Shown piece by piece: positions 24,074 through 28,417 of a DNA stretch of 28,417 nucleotides. The notes beneath the pieces were generated by a model that was not told the origin of the DNA, did no database searches, and was given only the letters and a program-made list of their open reading frames with translations. Every line of letters begins with the position of its first letter. The first letter of the stretch is position 1. This stretch comes from a virus: the IMG/VR virus record IMGVR_UViG_3300030019_000135, positions 1-28,417 of that record; one strand, given 5' to 3'. Position numbers and translations under genes: made by a program.

Positions 24074-24668
24074 GTTTATCTCCTTCCCATGGTTTATCAC
24101 GGTAGTTATAAAACGTCATTTGTTTAGGTTTCTTAGTAGCAACTGGTTCTGGCTTCTTAATCTTATAATGTGCATAATGAATCATGTGGCGCATTGCATC
24201 GATTTCATGTCGATTTATTTTCTTACCGTCTTCTACCAACCGGTAGAATGTTTGAAATGATTCTAAGATATGCACTTCTTCTAAGACTTCGTTACTCCAG
24301 CGTTTCTTAACATCGGCTGCACGTTGGAAGACATAGTCTATTCCAGATTCCCAACAGAATACCTGCATGACTCCAATGAGTCTACATGTTTCCATTCGGG
24401 AGTTAATCTGAGCAGCAGCTTTATCATGATACAACAGATAGTCTTCCATGACGACCACAAGTTTATCCTTGTAATGGTCAGCCATAGAAGCAATTAGTAT
24501 GTTATGCGCTCGCCAGTATTCCTCTGGTGTAGAGAAATTCTTAGCTGTGATAAAGCCTCTGTCCAGAACTTTTTCGAACTTGTTTCCCAGAACCCAGCCG
24601 GTTGTTCCTTGACCCTCGTGGAATGATCCAGATGGGTCTATGGACAGAATATAATCGTATTCTTTCAT
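24066..24668 (-). CDS. RuvC-like Holliday junction resolvase (RNase H fold)
   Basis: This 200-aa endonuclease would cut branched DNA made by replication and recombination before packaging. Residues 8-26 read LSIDPSG...TTGWVL with catalytic D11. E75 lies in VVVMEDYLLY. The third motif is NRHEIDAMRHMIHY with H154, E155, D157, R160 and H161. These three acidic clusters are the RuvC/RNase H-fold pattern. The tail is basic (KKPEPVATKKPK). The ATG overlaps the polymerase stop as ATGA, so translation is coupled to the polymerase. A terminase-type nuclease is less likely because there is no ATPase part. Confidence 0.82.
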   Translation of the reverse strand: MKEYDYILSIDPSGSFHEGQGTTGWVLGNKFEKVLDRGFITAKNFSTPEEYWRAHNILIASMADHYKDKLVVVMEDYLLYHDKAAAQINSRMETCRLIGVMQVFCWESGIDYVFQRAADVKKRWSNEVLEEVHILESFQTFYRLVEDGKKINRHEIDAMRHMIHYAHYKIKKPEPVATKKPKQMTFYNYRDKPWEGDKHE

Positions 24669-26773
24669 AGCTTAGGTTTTCCTTTCTCAGCCCAATTAGT
24701 TTTGGTTACTTCATACTCAGCGATAATTGGAATTTTGGACTCAGGCCAATCTTCCATAATTGCTTTGATTAGAGGTATGAATTGAAAACCTTGTTCTGTG
24801 TATATTTCGAAGCTTAGCTCATCGTGTATTTGCATTTGCATCTTGATATGTTTCCCCTCATTTTTAATGAGATTGTAAATATCAATTATTTTAAATTTAA
24901 GTAGATGAGCTGCACTCCCTTGAATAAGTAGATTTTTTAGTTTGTGTCCGGATACATTGTAGTATCGGACACCGAACAACGACTGTGTATTACTGAATCC
25001 GTTTGCACGTTCCTTACAGTATTTGTGATATTCACGAATACCGGGAAAAGCTGTATAGTAAGATTTGTCAATTTTGACACATTCTTCTAATGACTTTTCT
25101 GGGAACATTTCTCTGATCCGATTTAGTTGAGCACCGTAATTCTTAGAGAAGTTTACTTTCTTTCCAATGTCAGTTCTGAGTTTTTGGAAATCTGGGTGAG
25201 ATTCATCTAAGCCGGTTGCTGCTTTGGTTGTTTCTGAATGTACATCGACAGGATGCCATTCTGTTTCTGGAGATTCATTAAGATAGAATACTCCATTACG
25301 TTCTGTACAATCAAAAGGCATGTATGCTCTGCACATATTCAGATCTGGTTTACCCAAAAGCATGGTGTATAAGGCTTGTATGCGCAGTTCAATCTGGGAA
25401 TAGTCCAGATAACCTATTGCATATGGCGCTTTAACGATTTTTCGGGGTTTAAATAACTCCTTGGAATCTACAGTCGAAATGGCCTTTTTTGGAAATTGTT
25501 GGAAGTCACTGGTGACTCTACCAGACACGGCTCCGACCTGGTTGATAGTTGTATATAACCTATCTCCAGTTTTGAGATCCTTTTGGAATCGTAAAATGTA
25601 AGCGGAGTACCATTTCTCCAAAGTTCGTAATTCCTGTACCCGATTTATAAAATCAACTGCAGGATCATCTTTGAAGAGGTTTAGTTTTAACAGATTCAAT
25701 TCTTCTTCACCGGTACTTTTACATTCAACTTCGAACTTGTCATTGAGTAAGTCTTTGATCAGTTCATTCTGTGATACCTTTAGGTATTGCCCAGCTACAA
25801 CATAGAGTTCTTCACGTCGTTTGATTATGTAAGTCTTTAGTTTGACTCTGGACTTTTCAAGATATTCCTTATCTGCCAGGAAGCCTGTTCGTTCCATATT
25901 AAATAATGGTACGATTAGGTTGTTCTCCAGTTCAATAGCGATTTCTTGATGTCGTCCTTCTATGACGTGAGCGAGACTGAAGTATACTTCAAAGGTGTAC
26001 ACGATATCCAGATGTGCATACTTGATTAGGTTCATTCGATCCAGGTCACTGTATCTAATCATATCTGCTTCTACAACAGTCTGTACTTTCAATTGAAGAT
26101 ATGCTGGAAGCGATGCTCTCCAAGCCAAATATGGTATTTGATATTGCTCTGGAAGATCTGATACTTCGTAGATTGTGTCTCCGAAATACTTAGCCATATC
26201 TTTCATTGTGATACCTAGTGCTCGTTTGAGTTGGAAGTTATAAATTTTAGCAATGTCTGATCTTTCTTTTTTCAAAAGTTGTTCATGTAATTTTGCGGTG
26301 TGGTCTATATACTTTGTAGCGTATTCTTTTAGTTTCATAGGTGGGCCCCCTTCAGAAATATGAAGTGAGTCATGTGCATATCTGATATAAAAGGCCGTAT
26401 CCGTAAATTTGAGTTCTTCATACTGCGTTATATCTTGTCCAATGTTTGCCAGCATATGCAGATCAAATTTTAGATTATGTCCTATTATAGTTGCTTTGTT
26501 CCAGCGGCACCAACCTATAAGTTTCATCATTACTCTGTTAAAGTAAATGCTGTTTACTTCAATCGCAAATGTATAACCATCGAGTCTTGTAAAATCAACA
26601 TACCCAAATTGAATGAGAAATGGTTTGTCATTTATGATGTGTAATCCAGTTGTTTCTGTATCCAGAGTAATGATGTTCTTTTTAGGCTCCCCAAGGTTAC
26701 TGAAAGTTTTGTTGAATACTCTAAAGCTAAATTCATTGTCAATATCAAGACTGGTCCATTTATATTTCAACAT
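24665..26773 (-). CDS. Family A DNA polymerase with 3'-5' exonuclease domain
   Basis: This 702-aa polymerase would copy the phage genome. Exonuclease motifs: ITLDTETTG (D38, E40), IGHNLKFDLHM (D104), YAHLD (Y252, D256), so proofreading looks intact (DEDDy type). Polymerase motifs: VSGRVTS, motif A YLDYSQIELR (D457), motif B GKKVNFSKNYG (K538/K539, F542, Y546), motif C IHDELSFEI (H650-E652). There is no 5'-3' exonuclease domain, as expected for T7-type phage polymerases. I chose the ATG at 26773, which has GGTG-rich Shine-Dalgarno bases at a proper distance; a GTG at 26782 has no properly spaced site. The gene overlaps the helicase end by 14 bases. Phe at the O-helix position corresponding to E. 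coli F762 predicts selection against dideoxynucleotides. Confidence 0.95.
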   Translation of the reverse strand: MLKYKWTSLDIDNEFSFRVFNKTFSNLGEPKKNIITLDTETTGLHIINDKPFLIQFGYVDFTRLDGYTFAIEVNSIYFNRVMMKLIGWCRWNKATIIGHNLKFDLHMLANIGQDITQYEELKFTDTAFYIRYAHDSLHISEGGPPMKLKEYATKYIDHTAKLHEQLLKKERSDIAKIYNFQLKRALGITMKDMAKYFGDTIYEVSDLPEQYQIPYLAWRASLPAYLQLKVQTVVEADMIRYSDLDRMNLIKYAHLDIVYTFEVYFSLAHVIEGRHQEIAIELENNLIVPLFNMERTGFLADKEYLEKSRVKLKTYIIKRREELYVVAGQYLKVSQNELIKDLLNDKFEVECKSTGEEELNLLKLNLFKDDPAVDFINRVQELRTLEKWYSAYILRFQKDLKTGDRLYTTINQVGAVSGRVTSDFQQFPKKAISTVDSKELFKPRKIVKAPYAIGYLDYSQIELRIQALYTMLLGKPDLNMCRAYMPFDCTERNGVFYLNESPETEWHPVDVHSETTKAATGLDESHPDFQKLRTDIGKKVNFSKNYGAQLNRIREMFPEKSLEECVKIDKSYYTAFPGIREYHKYCKERANGFSNTQSLFGVRYYNVSGHKLKNLLIQGSAAHLLKFKIIDIYNLIKNEGKHIKMQMQIHDELSFEIYTEQGFQFIPLIKAIMEDWPESKIPIIAEYEVTKTNWAEKGKPKL

Positions 26774-28417
26774 TAACTTCACCTACCTTTGAGACGAATG
26801 TCTTTTTGTTGATCCGTGCAAGTCCTAATCTGAATCGTTCTGTTGGAACAATATCATAATTGTTGTACTTTACGAATAATCCTTTAGTCATTCTAGTCAG
26901 AGCTTTATTCATTTCCTCAGTGGTTAATCCTGTAGCTGCCAGAAGGATTTGTCGTCCTGTTGCGGCGCTTTGCTCCAATTGGAGTATTAACATGGGGGTC
27001 TTGTCATAAATGTCCTGTAGTAATGCTACACCCTCTTCATCAATATGAGTGAATTGCTTTTCAAAAGCGATGTACTCCTTGAGTTTGAAGGTCGAATTAT
27101 CGTATAGACTGACTAGGATTTTTTCTGCTAAATCAACGTGTTCTTTTTTAACAATAATGTTTTCATAGGAAGCATCTGTGCTAACAACATAACCTGCTAT
27201 TGCAATTGCTAATCTGCTTATCTTTTTCCAAGCCTCTGTTCCGAAGATTTTGATATGACCTTCGTAGGTCTTGTTCAAAGTATTTGAGCGATCTATAATA
27301 TGCAATTCTACAGATCTGTCAATTAGTATCTGGTCTGCTGTTCTGGACCATATCCAACGAATACGATCTCGATAAACTCTGGTATCCAGAGGGGTTTCTG
27401 GTTTCCAATCGGGGTCTATTTTACTATTCCCTTTGTCTGCCAGTACACAAATTAAATCGTATCGGGCTATATCCTCAGCAGAGGTTACTAATTCTGTTAG
27501 CACAGCGATTCCGTTAGGATAGGAAGCTACGCTTTTTATTTGTCCACCTACGTTCTTTGGATTGGTTAATGATATCATTCTTACCATTGCCGGTAGTGTG
27601 ATCGTTCCTGCGACTCTGGTGATCCGTACTTCATTTGAAGATCTGATGTCTGTCAACTCAGTAATGACAGAATTGTTTGATTTACCAAATTCTTCAAAGA
27701 TTACTAACCCTCTGTGATTCTGTGGAATAATACCTGCTCTGGTTTGGTACCCATTAGCGGTTTTATTTGAGCCTCCTACCAGTCCTGGTATGGTTGCTGA
27801 ATTACCTGCTAAGGATGTGAATGTACCTAATCCATATATCTTTCTCAGAGCATCTGCGGTTGAAGATTTACCTGTTCGGGATTCCCCAACGATGATTGTA
27901 TCCAAATATGCCCTGACGTTTTGAAAGTGTCCAAAATGGAATTGTAGCGGTGTATGAAATGCTAGATCGATTATTTCGATCAGTTGATTATTTCCATCAT
28001 AGCCCAAGAGCCCTTTTACCTTTTCTATTAGGATGTGAATTTTGTCAGGTATAGGCCCTTGGATATCAATGATGGTCTGAAGAGAAGCTTTGATGTTCTC
28101 GGTCAGTTTGAAATTTGTAACTGAGTCATTGGCTTGTTTTGCATCTGTGATGATCATAATTAATTGTTGCCCCTTATAGGGATGAGGCACAATTTTGTAT
28201 GTCGCCAGATACTTCTGTCCAGACTCCAGTTTATTGGTCAGAGAATATGCGGTATACTCCATGGGTTGTGTTGTGGATGCATCAGCGGTCTCAAACATGT
28301 CTGTAACAAAACATTTGAACACTGTTGCTTGTTGTAGGGTTTTAATACTTACATAACGTTCTTTTTGAAGTATCCGCAAGATGTCTCTGATGTTCTTTTG
28401 TATTATGTCTTCACGAA
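26760..28417 (-). CDS. MCM-like AAA+ replicative helicase (5' partial)
   Basis: This protein of at least 552 residues is probably the replicative DNA helicase. The reading frame stays open to the window edge (residues REDIIQKN... upstream of a TTG at 28379), so the true start lies beyond. Signatures: Walker A VGESRTGKSS (about 27864-27893), Walker B GLVIFEEFGK (about 27685-27715), sensor 1 SLTNPKN, and the MCM-type arginine-finger phrase ARYDLICVLADKG, equivalent to 'SRFDLvfvl.D'. A preceding part (YLATYKIVPHPYKGQQLIMI) may be an OB-like fold, and the C-terminal 90 residues look like a winged helix (LTTEEMNKALTRM). The N-terminal zinc finger of cellular MCMs is not visible in the part present. 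It heads the reverse operon and ends inside the start of the polymerase gene. Confidence 0.83.
   Translation of the reverse strand, partial: REDIIQKNIRDILRILQKERYVSIKTLQQATVFKCFVTDMFETADASTTQPMEYTAYSLTNKLESGQKYLATYKIVPHPYKGQQLIMIITDAKQANDSVTNFKLTENIKASLQTIIDIQGPIPDKIHILIEKVKGLLGYDGNNQLIEIIDLAFHTPLQFHFGHFQNVRAYLDTIIVGESRTGKSSTADALRKIYGLGTFTSLAGNSATIPGLVGGSNKTANGYQTRAGIIPQNHRGLVIFEEFGKSNNSVITELTDIRSSNEVRITRVAGTITLPAMVRMISLTNPKNVGGQIKSVASYPNGIAVLTELVTSAEDIARYDLICVLADKGNSKIDPDWKPETPLDTRVYRDRIRWIWSRTADQILIDRSVELHIIDRSNTLNKTYEGHIKIFGTEAWKKISRLAIAIAGYVVSTDASYENIIVKKEHVDLAEKILVSLYDNSTFKLKEYIAFEKQFTHIDEEGVALLQDIYDKTPMLILQLEQSAATGRQILLAATGLTTEEMNKALTRMTKGLFVKYNNYDIVPTERFRLGLARINKKTFVSKVGEVNVEI

Noticed and set aside
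28377-28379. TTG as start of the helicase gene
   Set aside because: The frame continues without a stop to the window edge and the TTG has no ribosome binding site, so the gene is cut by the window.
1-28417. CRISPR array, tRNA gene, insertion sequence or attachment site
   Set aside because: I saw no regularly spaced direct repeats outside the giant gene, no cloverleaf-like sequence in the short gaps and no transposase or integrase motifs.

Overview
This window is part of the genome of a double-stranded DNA tailed bacteriophage, most likely a short-tailed (podovirus-type) virus. The capsid protein looks like the N4-gp56 family, the tail genes read as an adaptor plus a large nozzle, no tape-measure or sheath gene is visible, and the tail and lysis genes are followed by candidate internal (ejected) virion proteins. 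The host is probably a Gram-positive bacterium of the Bacillota. The reasons are a phi LC3-type holin, an M23 endopeptidase with an SH3-like wall-binding end, no spanin pair, and strong AGGAGG ribosome binding sites before most genes. No integrase, repressor, terminase or tRNA gene is present here, so lifestyle cannot be judged.

Layout. Positions 1-124 hold the tail end of an upstream gene, possibly the portal. Positions 125-324 hold a terminator and a promoter that begin the forward-strand virion operon. The operon runs scaffold, major capsid protein, an unknown 139-aa protein, an internal terminator, head-tail adaptor, a 1106-aa tail nozzle, a row of small appendage or fibre proteins (106, 53, 300 and 193 aa), then a lysis cassette (M23 endolysin, holin, one-span membrane protein) and a beta-rich 201-aa protein. 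A candidate second promoter at about 10711-10739 precedes two candidate ejection proteins. The first is 324 aa with a Gly-Ser and Lys-Ala-rich tail. The second is a giant protein of 3356 aa that fills over a third of the window. An 18-aa lysine-rich peptide gene closes the strand. The 53-aa and 18-aa genes are short but have excellent ribosome binding sites.

At 21870-21910 a near-perfect hairpin with U-tracts on both sides serves as a bidirectional terminator between the forward virion genes and the reverse-strand replication genes.

The reverse strand (28417 down to 21911) is a tightly overlapping replication and recombination operon. In transcription order it holds an MCM-like AAA+ helicase (cut by the window edge), a family A DNA polymerase with a proofreading domain, a RuvC-like Holliday junction resolvase, a dATP/dGTP diphosphohydrolase-like protein (DUF5664 type) with a zinc-ribbon-like front end, a YqaJ/lambda-exonuclease-type recombination nuclease, a Cys-rich small protein and a 79-aa unknown. 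Together these could unwind, copy, recombine and resolve phage DNA while adjusting the nucleotide pool.

The most unusual element is the giant virion-type protein. It carries a recognisable DEDD-type 3'-5' exonuclease module in its middle (residues about 1580-1830) with an apparently replaced third-motif histidine, and five copies of a W-D-A-N repeat near its C-terminus. Its size and neighbourhood recall the virion RNA polymerase of phage N4, but I could not find the single-subunit RNA polymerase motifs in it.
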